A DNA stretch of 64,000 bases from an uncultured Luminiphilus sp. (GTDB taxonomy: Bacteria > Pseudomonadota > Gammaproteobacteria > Pseudomonadales > Halieaceae), in NCBI GenBank assembly GCA_943840615.1, contig CALSVI010000003.1:1-64000 (forward strand). Reading direction: 5' to 3'. Both the position numbers and the translations under genes were made by a program. Positions 18,883 through 28,582 of this stretch are shown here, piece by piece. Under the pieces are notes generated by a model, which saw only the letters and a list, made by a program, of their open reading frames with translations, had not been told where the DNA came from and searched no databases. Within the stretch, counting starts at the first letter, position 1; the number at the start of each line of letters is the position of its first letter.

Positions 18883-18914
18883 AAAAAACAAGGGGAGCCC
18901 TTTAGCTCCCCTTG
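18883..18914 (-). terminator. Rho-independent terminator after rubrerythrin
   Basis: On the minus strand a perfect 10-bp stem (CAAGGGGAGC / GCTCCCCTTG, 18889-18898 with 18905-18914) and a 6-base loop are followed by six T residues. It lies 28 bases beyond the rubrerythrin stop and before the Fe-S oxidoreductase start, so the abundant rubrerythrin message probably ends here in part or in whole. Confidence 0.92.
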
Positions 18915-18941
18915 GTGTTGGCGTTAGCCTAAGCGCGGGGA

Positions 18942-19361
18942 TTAATCGTCAAGATTATCCAGCGCTTTCTGGAAGCGATTTGCATGGCTGCGCTCGGCCT
19001 TCGCCAGCGTTTCAAACCAATCAGCGATTTCATCGAAGCCTTCGTCTCGCGCCATCTTGGCCATTCCCGGGTACATATCAGTGTACTCGTGGGTTTCGCC
19101 AGCGATCGATGCCTCGAGATTCTTCTTCGTGTCGCCCATCGGCATGCCGGTAGCCGGATCGCCGACCTCTTCAAGATATTCGAGGTGCCCGTGGGCGTGT
19201 CCTGTTTCGCCCTCTGCGGTAGAGCGGAATACCGCGGCCACGTCGTTATAGCCCTCTACGTCCGCCTTGGAGGCGAAATAAAGGTAGCGCCGGTTCGCCT
19301 GAGACTCCCCTGCGAAAGCGTCCTTCAAATTCTGCTCTGTAGCACTGCCTTTCAGTTCCAT
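18942..19361 (-). CDS. Rubrerythrin (diiron domain only)
   Basis: Peroxide-reducing ferritin-like diiron protein of 139 residues. Iron ligands match the family: Glu19, Glu52 with His55 (ExxH), Glu89, and Glu123 with His126 (ExxH). The C-terminal rubredoxin domain of classical rubrerythrins is absent, so electrons must come from another protein, plausibly the downstream Fe-S oxidoreductase. AAGGAG lies five to seven bases before the ATG at 19361. Transcribed divergently from oxyR, whose product is the obvious candidate regulator, and closed by a strong terminator. Confidence 0.92.
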   Translation of the reverse strand: MELKGSATEQNLKDAFAGESQANRRYLYFASKADVEGYNDVAAVFRSTAEGETGHAHGHLEYLEEVGDPATGMPMGDTKKNLEASIAGETHEYTDMYPGMAKMARDEGFDEIADWFETLAKAERSHANRFQKALDNLDD

Positions 19362-19431
19362 TTCCTACTCCTTGGGTTTCTTTGATCAAAAAGCGGGCCC
19401 TTTGATACCGCCTGAGCCTCACCGTCGACGT

Positions 19432-19498
19432 AATATACCGAGGTTGTGAGAATTTGGCTTACTGAAAATTTAAAAAAAATCGATCGATAAAAGCGATT
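19432..19498 (-). promoter_or_regulatory. Candidate OxyR operator and rubrerythrin -10 box
   Basis: In the divergent region between rubrerythrin and oxyR, AATCG and CGATT (19478-19482 and 19494-19498) form a dyad separated by 11 bases. A -10-like TATATT on the minus strand is at 19432-19437, with no good -35. An activator site centred roughly 60 bases from a start, plus a weak -35, is the layout of LysR-type activated promoters such as those of OxyR. The assignment is inference; the E. coli OxyR ATAG consensus is only partly matched. Confidence 0.35.
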
Positions 19499-19618
19499 AG
19501 TATTATTCAGGCCGACAGCTCCCATGAAGGATTGTCCCGGCGTTTACACCACATCAGTATCGGAACCGTCGGTTCGCCCGCTTCACCGACACGGTTTTAG
19601 TCATTCGAGGGGATCGCT

Positions 19619-20540
19619 ATGCGGCAACCCACGCTAAAACAGCTTCGTTATCTCTGCGCCGTTGCGGAACATCAGCACTTCGGCCAAGCCGCCTCGGCCT
19701 GTCATGTCAGCCAGAGCACGCTGAGCGCCGGCATTCTGGAGCTGGAGGAATCTCTGGGGATCAGTTTGGTTGAGCGCAATAACCGCAAGGTGTTTCTGAC
19801 CTCGTTGGGCGAAGAGGTCGTCGGGCGCGCTCGGGACTTGCTGGTCGACGTCGAAGATCTCGTGTCACTGTGTGCCGGGGCGGGTACCCCTTTTCAGGGC
19901 CGCATGAGGATGGGTGTTATTCCGACCGTGGCGCCTTACCTCCTGCCAGGCCTGCTCGGGCAGGTTCGGCAGCAGCATCCCGATTTCAAGCTCTTTATTC
20001 GCGAGGATCTGAGTCAGCCCCTCTGTCGACGGCTTGCTGGCGGGAGAATTGGACGTATTGCTGCTCGCCCTGCCATTTCCCGCGGAACAGGTGGAGACGA
20101 TGACGCTATTTGAGGATGATTTCTTTCTCGCGTGTCCTCACGAGACATCCGCTCGCAACGCGCTCCACGCTGCGGAGCGCTGATCTGAGAGGCGAGCCGC
20201 TGTTGCTGTTGGAGGAGGGGCACTGCCTGCGCGAGCATGCACTGGAGGCCTGTAAGCTCCGAGATTCACAAATTACAGTGCCCTATCAGGCGACGAGCTT
20301 GGCGACCATTGTGCAGATGGTGGCCAACGGCATTGGTATTACGCTGCTGCCCGGCATGGCCGTCGAGTCCGGTATTGCGATCAATACTTCGCTCGCGGTC
20401 AGGCCATTCGATCAGACCAATGTCACCCGGCAGATTGGTTTGATGTGGCGCAAGAAGACGCCTAGCGCGTGGAGTTCCGTCAGCTAGGCGAGCTCATCTG
20501 CGGAGCTGGTCAACCGTTGAGGCTAGCAGTGCGTCGTTAG
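19619..20540 (+). pseudogene. oxyR: Hydrogen peroxide-inducible regulator OxyR, frameshifted
   Basis: LysR-type regulator of the peroxide response, about 305 residues when joined. The winged helix-turn-helix is at the N-terminus (LRYLCAVAEHQHFGQAASACHVSQSTLSAGI read in two parts), and the effector domain carries the redox pair GHCLREHALEAC, with nine residues from the first to second cysteine as in E. coli Cys199/Cys208. Frame changes are near 20030 and 20150 (one base too many each) and near 20470 (one base too few, GG for GGG). With the last repaired, the end reads EFRQLGELI and stops at 20538-20540, overlapping the ygiQ stop by four bases. Divergent from rubrerythrin, a likely target gene. 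Confidence 0.87.
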
Positions 20541-22655
20541 CGTCGACGACCTTTGCCGCGGTGCTCCCCAGTATGTTGGGTGCGAAACGAACCACTGCCG
20601 GGTTTGACAATGCGGTGTCGCTTTGGCGGTTGGCGGGCGGGTATTAGGTGGTCTGCGCCATTGCCGATCAGATCGCGACGTCCCATTCTTTTGAGTGCTT
20701 TGCGCAGCAGTGGCCAGTTGTCGGGGTCGTGATAGCGAAGAAAGGCTTTGTGCAGGCGCCTCTGGGTGAGTTTTTTGACGGTGCTCAGGGTGTCGCCATT
20801 GCGCTTGACCCGCTGCAGAGGATTGCGCCCCGTGTGGTACATCGCTGTGGCGGTCGCCATGGGGGAGGGATAGAAGGTTTGCACCTGATCAGCGCGGAAG
20901 CGATGCTGCTTAAGCCATAGGGCGAGTGCCATCATGTCCTCGTCGGTGGTGCCTGGGTGGGCGGCAATGAAATAGGGGATCAAGTACTGTTTTTTACCGG
21001 CCTCACGCGAAAAGCGCTCAAACATCTCTGCAAAGCGGTCATAGCTGCCCATGCCGGGCTTCATCATTTTAGAAAGTGGCCCCGATTCAGTATGTTCTGG
21101 CGCAATTTTCAGGTAGCCACCTACGTGATGGGTCACCAATTCACGGACGTATTCGGGGCTTTCGACGGCGAGGTCGTAGCGAAGCCCTGAGGCAATCAGC
21201 ACTTTTTTCACGCCCTCTGTCTCGCGCGCCTTGCGGTAGAGGTTGATCAGCGGAGTGTGGTCCGTATTCAGGTTTTTACAGATGCCGGGGTAAACGCAGC
21301 TCAGCTTTGCGGCAGGCGGCTTCAGTTTCCTTGTCTTTGCAGGCGATGCGCCACATGTTGGCGGTGGGACCGCCCAAATCCGAGATGACCCCGGTAAAGG
21401 CGGGGCTGGTATCACGTATCCGCTCGACTTCGCGAATGATGGAGGCTTCCGAGCGGCTCTGGATGATGCGCCCCTCGTGTTCGGTAATGGAGCAAAAGGT
21501 ACAGCCGCCGAAACAGCCGCGCATGATATTCACTGAATGCTGGATCATGTCCATCGCAGGCACGGCGGCGCCGTTATAGGAAGGATGGGGGAGTCTCTGA
21601 TACGGCAGTTCAAATACCCAGTCCAATTCATCCGTTTCCAGCGGGATGGGTGGCGGATTGAGCCAGACTTCGCGATCGCCGTGCGCCTGCACCATGGGCA
21701 GTGCGTTATGTGGGTTGGTTTCTTTATGGAACACCCGCGAGGCGTGCGCATAGAGAACAGGATCTTCTGCAACCGCCTCGGCTGACGGCAGCCGGATCGC
21801 ATGGGTGTCGCATTTGGGACTCGCCATCAGGCGAACGGGTGTGGGTTCGGAGACGCCTGCCGCGTCAGTCTGAGCGTCGCTGCAGGGCTCGGGGTCCATG
21901 CCTTGATAGGGGTTGGGGTGCGCGTCAATTTTCCCCGGCTGATCCACCGATGTCGAATCGATCAGTATGCGATCGGCCGGCGGCGTGCGGGTGGTAAAAG
22001 CGGTGCCCCGGATATGCGTGAGGGTATCAATCGCTCGGCCTTCGGCCAGGCCGTGCGCAATCTCTACAATGGCCCGTTCGGCATTGCCGAACAGGAGCAG
22101 ATCGGCGCGACTGTCGAGCAAAACAGAGCGCCTCACCCGATCACTCCAGTAGTCGTAGTGGGCAATACGGCGCAGGCTGGCTTCGATGCCGCCGATGATA
22201 ATCGGTACGTCTCGAAAGGCCTCCCGGAGTCTCTGGCTGTAGACCGTCACGGCCCGGTCTGGCCGTCTGCCGGCGACATTGCCGGGCGTGTAGGCATCAT
22301 CATTACGCCGCTTTTTGTCTGCGGTGTAGTGGTTAATCATGGAGTCCATGTTGCCGGCGGTCACGCCGAAAAAGAGATTGGGACGGCCGAGGACGGTGAA
22401 GGGTTCGGCAGACTGCCAATCGGGTTGCGCGATCATGCCGACCCTGAACCCCTGCGCTTCAAGCACGCGACCGATCACCGCCATGCCGAAACTGGGATGG
22501 TCTACATAGCCGTCACCCGACACGATGATGATGTCGCAACTGTCCCAGCCGAGTTGCTCCATTTCTTCGCGCGAAACGGGCAGCCAAGGAGCGGGGCCCA
22601 GGCATTCCGCCCAGAATTTGCGATAGTCATAGAGTACGGTCGGATTATCGCTCAT
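20537..22655 (-). pseudogene. ygiQ: YgiQ family radical SAM protein, one frameshift
   Basis: Radical SAM enzyme of the UPF0313/YgiQ family, about 705 residues joined. The N-terminal YgiQ domain ([22 protein letters not shown] in part, DHPSFG) is followed by the cluster motif [10 protein letters not shown] that binds a 4Fe-4S cluster and S-adenosylmethionine. The C-terminal half continues in the next frame ([24 protein letters not shown]) after a one-base insertion near 21295. The start at 22655 is preferred because ATGAGCGATAA overlaps the end of the channel gene, a usual sign of coupled translation. Physiological reaction not established. The basic tail is low complexity. Confidence 0.87.
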
Positions 22656-23544
22656 ATCGTTGTACCTGCTCTCGGACGTCGCTGGGAACATCGAGCTCCC
22701 CCCCGCAGTGATAGCAATGGAGTGCATCTAAACTGTGTCCTTGCTTGGCACAGACGGGACAGTTCCAGGGCAAGGTCGGATGGGACGGTCGTTGATCGTT
22801 AATACGCTCCCAGAGCTTTCGCGTGATGATGGCAGTGGGAACAGCAATGATTGAATAGCCTACCAGCATGCCAAAGCTCGCCACAAAGCGCCCCGCGGCG
22901 GTCTGCGGAACAAGATCACCGTATCCCACCGTAGTAATGGTGACCACTGCCCAGTAAATGCTAAGAGGGATGCTGGTGAAGCCATGAGCCGGGCCCTCGA
23001 TGACGTAGATGACGCATGCGAACACCACCACCACCAGCATCACCAAGACCAGAAATACAAAAATGGAACGGGACGTGCTGCGAAGAACGCCCAGGATCTC
23101 GTTGAGTTCAGCGAACAGTGACACCAGGCGAAACACGCGAAATACCCGCAGCACACGCAGCAGTCTGATGACCACAAGCGGGGCCGCCTCGGGATATAGG
23201 AAGGCGATGTAGGTCGGCACAATGGCGAGTAGGTCAATGATGCCCCAGAAGCTAAACAGGTAGGCGGGTCTATTGTGGGTGCACCAAGTGCGGGTCGCGT
23301 ATTCAAGTGTAAATAGCGCGGTAAAAAAAACTTCGGCGTACCAGAAGCCGGCGCCAAACAATCCGTCGAGCTCGGGCACCGAATCGAGCACCACCACCGT
23401 GACGCTCATCAAAATGAGCGCAATGAGTGCCATATCGAGGCGACGCCCCGCCAAGGTGCCGGTGCCAAAAATAATGACCTCCAGCTTGCGCTGCAGCGCG
23501 CTTTGCCCGGGCTCAGGACTGTCGCTGAGTGGATTGGGCTGCAT
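22645..23544 (-). CDS. Voltage-gated-type potassium channel with C-terminal zinc ribbon
   Basis: Six-transmembrane ion channel of 299 residues. S1-S3 lie at about 36-120, and S4 carries arginines every third position (127, 130, 133, 136, 139) like a voltage sensor. The pore loop holds the potassium selectivity filter TTVGYGD at 204-210. The cytoplasmic tail has Cys262, Cys265, Cys277 and Cys280, a likely zinc ribbon. Start ATG 23544 is two bases after the tesA stop and is preferred to an upstream in-frame alternative that would overlap tesA. Its last 11 bases overlap the ygiQ start. Potassium selectivity is well supported by the filter; the role is unknown. Confidence 0.87.
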   Translation of the reverse strand: MQPNPLSDSPEPGQSALQRKLEVIIFGTGTLAGRRLDMALIALILMSVTVVVLDSVPELDGLFGAGFWYAEVFFTALFTLEYATRTWCTHNRPAYLFSFWGIIDLLAIVPTYIAFLYPEAAPLVVIRLLRVLRVFRVFRLVSLFAELNEILGVLRSTSRSIFVFLVLVMLVVVVFACVIYVIEGPAHGFTSIPLSIYWAVVTITTVGYGDLVPQTAAGRFVASFGMLVGYSIIAVPTAIITRKLWERINDQRPSHPTLPWNCPVCAKQGHSLDALHCYHCGGELDVPSDVREQVQRYER

Positions 23545-23546
23545 GA

Positions 23547-24148
23547 TCACAAAAGACCTTCTAGGCTGCGCCAAACGCTAGTGAGTATCAGTGGCTGTGC
23601 CGCTACCGTTGGGTGAATGCCATCTGCCTGCATGAGGTCGCGATTGAGGGCGACGGACGCTAACGGGAAGTCAGCCAATACGGCGTCCGTCCCTTCGATC
23701 GCGCCAGGAAAGCTGGCGCGGAATGCGTCGGTATAAAATTTTCCAAAGTTCGGCGGGATTTCCATGGGTAGTATCAGCACCTTGGCATTGGCGTCCTCGG
23801 CCAGCCCAATCATTTTGCTTAAATTGTCCCGTAGCTGGCCAACCGGATACCCCCGCAATCCGTCGTTGCCGCCCAGTTCGATGATGACGACTCGGGGTTT
23901 ATGTGTGTTAGCAGATTAGGGAGTCTGCGCAAGCCGCCGGCTGACGTATCGCCTGATATACTCGCGTTAACGGTGCGATAGGGCCTGCCTTCTTCGCTCA
24001 GGCGGGTTTCCAGGAGCGCCACCCAGCCTTGCTCCAACGACATGCCGTAAGCCGCACTAATGCTGTCTCCCAATACCAGGATGGGCTGCGCGCTTTGGGC
24101 GCCTGCCGTGGTTGGGATAGCCAGTAATAGCGATCCAAGCCAAGCCAT
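23547..24148 (-). pseudogene. tesA: Arylesterase/acyl-CoA thioesterase TesA, one frameshift
   Basis: SGNH-hydrolase of about 200 residues with a signal peptide (MAWLGSLLLAIPTTAGA), so periplasmic. Block I GDSISAAYG carries the catalytic Ser, block III is GGND and block V DGIHPT carries the Asp and His. The frame changes near 23898, where one A appears missing (ATAAACCCC for ATAAAACCCC), restoring HIKPRVVIIELGGND. ATG 24148 is taken as the start since it begins the signal peptide; a TTG at 24187 would overlap the divergent ybbA start. The tesA / ybbA-ybbP divergent arrangement is the same as in E. coli. Confidence 0.88.
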
Positions 24149-24179
24149 GACTCGTAAGCGTCGAGCGAGGACCCGCAGT

Positions 24180-24842
24180 ATGATCAAAGTTAGTCAGCTC
24201 CTTAAAACCGTACCCACCGCCGATGGTGACCTCACCATCTTGCACGGGGTGAATCTCGAGATCGCAGCCGGCGCTTCTGCCGCTATTGTCGGTGCGTCTG
24301 GATCGGGTAAGTCTACCCTGCTGGGGCTTCTAGCGGGCATGGATGTCGCGTCGGCAGGCGAGATTTGGCTCGATGGTGAGTGCCTCGGTACCCTGAACGA
24401 AGATGAGCGAGCCAGGCTGCGCGCTGAAAAAATCGGCTTTGTGTTCCAGAGCTTTCAATTGCTGCCCGCGCTGACAGCCAAAGAAAACGTCATGCTCCCG
24501 CTAGAATTGGCCGGAGTGCCCGACGCTGGCGGCATTGCAGAGCGGTTCCTCGCCGAGGTCGGGCTGGAGAGCCGACTAGAGCATTACCCCACAACGCTCT
24601 CGGGGGGCGAGCAGCAGCGTGTCGCGATTGCGAGGGCTTTTGCGCGCGAGCCCAGCATTTTGTTTGCCGACGAGCCAACCGGTAATCTGGATACCCGCAC
24701 CGGTGAGCGGGTCATCGACCTGCTATTCGATCTCAACGATAGGGCGAGCACCACGCTGGTGCTGGTCACCCATGATGAGCGGCTCGCCGAGCGCTGTGAC
24801 CAGCGTTTTGCCATGACAGCAGGGGAGCTGAGCGGGCCGTGA
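24180..24842 (+). CDS. ybbA: ABC transporter ATP-binding protein YbbA
   Basis: ATPase subunit of the LolD/MacB-like YbbAP transporter, 220 residues. Walker A is GASGSGKST, the Q-loop FVFQSFQLL, the signature LSGGEQQR and Walker B ILFADEPTGNLD, with the switch His in VTHD. The start is ATG 24180, only 31 bases from the divergent tesA start, so promoters for the two must overlap the coding ends. The permease gene follows by 10 bases. The transported substrate is not established; such mechanotransmission-type systems usually act on periplasmic lipids or proteins rather than import solutes. Confidence 0.9.
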   Translation: MIKVSQLLKTVPTADGDLTILHGVNLEIAAGASAAIVGASGSGKSTLLGLLAGMDVASAGEIWLDGECLGTLNEDERARLRAEKIGFVFQSFQLLPALTAKENVMLPLELAGVPDAGGIAERFLAEVGLESRLEHYPTTLSGGEQQRVAIARAFAREPSILFADEPTGNLDTRTGERVIDLLFDLNDRASTTLVLVTHDERLAERCDQRFAMTAGELSGP

Positions 24843-24852
24843 GCGCTGATCT

Positions 24853-27337
24853 GTGAGGCAGACACTGACCTGGAAACTGCTGGCGCGGGAGTGGCGTAGC
24901 GGCGAGTTAGGCATTTTGCTGCTGGCCTTGGTGCTGGCCGTATCCGTGGTCGTGGGGGTCAGTAGTTTCGTGACGAGATTGCAGTCGGCCTTGTTGTCGG
25001 AAAGTGCGCGCTTTCTCGCCGCCGATATGGTGGTGGTCAGTCGAACGCCGCTGCCAATGGAATGGTTGGCCGAAGCGGGACAGATGGGACTGGCAACGAC
25101 GGAGGGTGTGGGCTTCCCCTCGATGGCTGTCGCCGACGTGGATCATATGGCGCTGGTGTCGATCAAAGCGATTTCTGCTGGTTATCCTTTGCGAGGAGCG
25201 CTGCAGTGGTCTGCCGAGCCTTACGGCGCTCTGCGTTCCGACGGTGCGATCCCTCAAAGTGGTGAAGTCTGGCTGGCGCCGCGCTTGTTCGCGTTACTCG
25301 ATGTGGGATTGGGCGATGAGGTTATCGTTGGCGAGACGAGACTGAAGGTCTCCGGTGCGGTGCGGAGTGAACCCGACGCCACTACCGCAGTGTTTGGCTT
25401 TGGGCCAAGATTGCTGATGAATGCGGCCGATATAGAGGCGACCGGTGTTGTGCAGCCCGGTAGCCGGGTTGAGTATCGTTTGTTGCTCGGGGGCGCGTCT
25501 AACGCGATTGCTGAGTTCACAGAGTGGGTGACACCGCAGCTTGGGGCAGGGCCAGCGGCTTGACTCGGTGGAGGGAGCACAGCCCGGCATTGCCACCACA
25601 CTCGATCGCGCCCAGGGATTTTTGCTCCTCGCGGGCAGTCTCGCTGTGGTGCTAGCGGCCGCAGCGATCACATTGGCGAGTCGCCGCTTCGCCGAACGGC
25701 ATACCCAATACGTGGCTATTCTGAAAAGTCTCGGCGCCCAGTCTCGTGAAATTGCGCAGCTCTACGGTCGCAGTTTGTTTTGGATGGGGCTGGGTGGGAC
25801 CGCCATCGGATGCGGCATCGGATGGGGGCTTCAGGAGCTTTTTATTCGGTTATTGGGCGCTTTGCTTCCCGTTGCGCCCGGTGCTGCCGGGTGGCAGCCG
25901 GCTTTGATCGGTGCGGTAACAGCGGGGGTTTGTCTTTTCTTTTTTGCTTGGCCGCCCCTCCGACGTCTTGGGCAGGCCTCTCCGCTTCGCGTATTACGCG
26001 CTGACATTGGCGTGGCGGACGTGCAGCGTTTTCGAGATTTCTTGCTTGGTGGCCTGTCGATTGTTGCGCTCATGTGGTGGTACAGCGGCAGTGCGGTGGT
26101 GACCGGGGCGGTCATCACCGGTCTAGGCGTGGTGATCGGTCTTGGATTTTTTGCCGCTCGTTTGCTGCTCTCGGGTGGCAGGTCAGTAGGGGGCTTCGCT
26201 GGCAGCATCTGGCGTGTCGCTTTGGCCGGTTTGCAGCGGCGCGGCCGCGCGAATGCACTGCAAATGGTGATCTTCGCGATGGCGATTATGCTCATGTTGC
26301 TGCTATCGGTGGTGCGCTCGTCGCTGATCGGTCAGTGGCAGTCCCAGCTTCCTGCCGATGCGCCCAACCATTTTCTGTTAAATCTCGCGCCCGAGGAGCG
26401 ACCCGCACTCGAAGGGTTTTTTGGTGATAACGAGATTGCTTCCGAGACCCTCTACCCTATGACCCGGGGTCGTGTAGTTAGCGTCAATGACGCGGAGTTG
26501 CCTAAATGGCAGGAGGTAGAAGTACAGGGTGTCCCTCGCCAGAGAGAGGCCAACTTCACCTGGTCAGATCAGCTGCCCCGCGGCAATGTGCTCGTGGAAG
26601 GCGATTGGTGGCCCGCTGACGCGGAGCAACCCTGGGTTTCTGTCGAAGAAGACTTTGCTGAGGATCTTGGGGCGAGGGTCGGCGATCGATTGGCGGTGCG
26701 TATTGGAGCGGACACCCTTGAGGTAACCGTGCACAGCATTCGATCGGTAGATTGGCAGTCCATGCGGCCGAACTTTTTTATGGTCTTCCCGCGCGCTGTA
26801 CTTGAGCGCTTCCCCGGCATGTACATGACCAGTTTTCGTCTGCTGCCGGAGCAGAAGCCATTGCTCAATCAGTTGGTCAATGTCCTGCCAACCGTCACAG
26901 TGATTGAGCTCGACATCGTCATCAAGGAAATGCGTTCGGTGGTGGATCAGGTTGCGCGCGCACTGGAGTTGGTGTTGGGCGTTATTCTGATGGCGGGGGG
27001 GCTGGTGCTGATTTCGGGAGTGCGATCCAGCTTGGACGGGCGGCTTCGGGAAAGCGCATTGTTGCGCGCCGTGGGTGCGCGTCGTGGGCTGGTGCTTGGC
27101 GCGCTCTGGATCGAGTTTCTCGTCTTAGGAGGCTTGGCGGGGGGCCTCGCCAGCGTCGGCGCCGAAGTGGCTGCCTGGGGGTTGCAGACCCAGGTATTTG
27201 AGATGACCTGGGCACCGACCCCCTTGATGTGGTGGTTAGGTCCGTTGGCGGGTGCCGTAATCGTGGGTGCCCTGGGCGTCTGGTCCTGTCGCCGCGTGGT
27301 CAGTGTGCCCCCGATCGTGCTGCTCAGAGAGGTTTAG
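24853..27337 (+). pseudogene. ybbP: ABC transporter permease YbbP (FtsX-like), one frameshift
   Basis: Large FtsX/MacB-like permease of about 827 residues joined, with an N-terminal transmembrane helix (ILLLALVLAVSVVVGVSSF), a periplasmic domain, two transmembrane bundles and a second periplasmic domain (about 470-640). Ends VVSVPPIVLLREV. The first frame stops at 25561; the homology continues from about 25545 in the +1 frame (GQGQRLDSVEG), consistent with GGGG read for GGG. The start GTG 24853 follows the ybbA stop by 10 bases. It is the last frameshifted gene when reading left to right. Partner of YbbA. Confidence 0.87.
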
Positions 27338-27400
27338 CCGGCTCAGGCGCCTTCCGCGGCGATTGCCCGTCGCTGTCTGCTTAATCGTCGTCCAAGGCCG

Positions 27401-28381
27401 CTATCCGAGCAGGTGGGCGACCGCGTCCCGCTCTTCTGCCAGTTCCTGCGCCGTGGCGTCCATTTTGCCCCGGCTGAATTCGGCGATGTCGAGCCCTTGG
27501 ACGATCTCCCACTGCCCCGCCTGACAGCGACAGGGAAAGGAGTAAATCAGACCGGGTTCGATGCCGTAGGAGCCGTCAGAGATGACACCCATCGACACCC
27601 AGTCATCGTCCGGGGTGCCCAGAGCCCAACTCCGCATATGGTCCACCGCAGCGTTCGCCGCCGACGCCGCAGAGGACGCGCCCCGCGCTTCGATTATGGC
27701 CGCGCCCCGTTGCTGGACCGTCGGAATAAAGGTCTCGCTATACCAGTTCATATCCAGCCCCTGCATCGCCGCCTGCTCGGCCACCAGTGCATGATGAAGA
27801 TCAGGGTACTGCGTGGCAGAGTGGTTTCCCCAGATAATCATGTGACGAATGTCGTTCACCGTTGTGCCGGTCTTTTGGGCGAGTTGGGTTTTGGCGCGGT
27901 TGTGATCCAGTCGCATCATGGCGGTAAACTGCCTCGGATCGACATCCGGCGCATTGCGCTGTGTGATCAGCGCGTTGGTGTTAGCCGGATTGCCGACCAC
28001 CAGCACTTTGATGTCGCGGCTGGCAACATCGTTGATGGCTTTGCCTTGAACACCAAAAATAGCGGCGTTGGCTTCCAGCAAATCCTTGCGCTCCATGCCC
28101 GGGCCCCGCGGTCGAGCCCCTACCAGCAGGGCATAATCCGAATCCTTGAAGGCGACTTCTGGGTCATCGGTACAGATGACGTCGGCCAGTAAGGGGAATG
28201 CACAGTCATCCAGCTCCATTTTGACGCCGCCCAACGCGTCCATCGCGGGGGTGATATCAAGCAGCTGTAAAATGACGGGTTGATCGTCACCCAGCATGGA
28301 TCCCGAGGCGATTCGGAAAAGCAGGGCGTAACCAATTTGTCCGGCTGCTCCGGTGACAGTGACGCGAACGGGTGCTTTCAT
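27401..28381 (-). CDS. mdh: Malate dehydrogenase
   Basis: NAD-dependent malate dehydrogenase of the TCA cycle, 326 residues, of the cytosolic-like/type found in many proteobacteria rather than the E. coli form. Visible: dinucleotide-binding TGAAGQIG at 10-17, the substrate-arginine loop [15 protein letters not shown] at 88-102, VGNPANTNA at 129-137, the DHNR pair with Asp159 and Arg162, and catalytic His187 in WGNHSAT. It stands alone on the minus strand, convergent with ybbP (63 bases between stops) and divergent from ttcA; the other TCA genes lie 20 kb to the right. Confidence 0.95.
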   Translation of the reverse strand: MKAPVRVTVTGAAGQIGYALLFRIASGSMLGDDQPVILQLLDITPAMDALGGVKMELDDCAFPLLADVICTDDPEVAFKDSDYALLVGARPRGPGMERKDLLEANAAIFGVQGKAINDVASRDIKVLVVGNPANTNALITQRNAPDVDPRQFTAMMRLDHNRAKTQLAQKTGTTVNDIRHMIIWGNHSATQYPDLHHALVAEQAAMQGLDMNWYSETFIPTVQQRGAAIIEARGASSAASAANAAVDHMRSWALGTPDDDWVSMGVISDGSYGIEPGLIYSFPCRCQAGQWEIVQGLDIAEFSRGKMDATAQELAEERDAVAHLLG

Positions 28382-28493
28382 GATGGTGTTCCTTTGCGGT
28401 CAGAGAAAGGTAAAGCGGACTCAAAGCGGGTCGGATTGTCCTGTCAGACGAGATAAAACTCAAGTCTGGCGTAGATCCTACCCCGATAGGCTT

Positions 28494-28522
28494 TTGCGCG
28501 GAGGGGTTGTCTCTCCTATCAT
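28494..28522 (+). promoter_or_regulatory. Candidate sigma-70 promoter for ttcA-ccm
   Basis: TTGCGC at 28494-28499 and TATCAT at 28517-28522 are separated by 17 bases, about 60 bases before the ttcA ATG. The -10 differs from consensus at one position; the -35 keeps the TTG. Seen by eye only. Confidence 0.4.
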
Positions 28523-28582
28523 CCGCACTCAGCAGGCCTGTGCTGACCTGCGTCAATCGGGTCAGCGCATCAGGACAGACAT

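Noticed and set aside
21801-22802. 333-residue plus-strand open frame opposite ygiQ
   Set aside because: It is a shadow of the radical SAM gene and its channel neighbour, with no domain signature.
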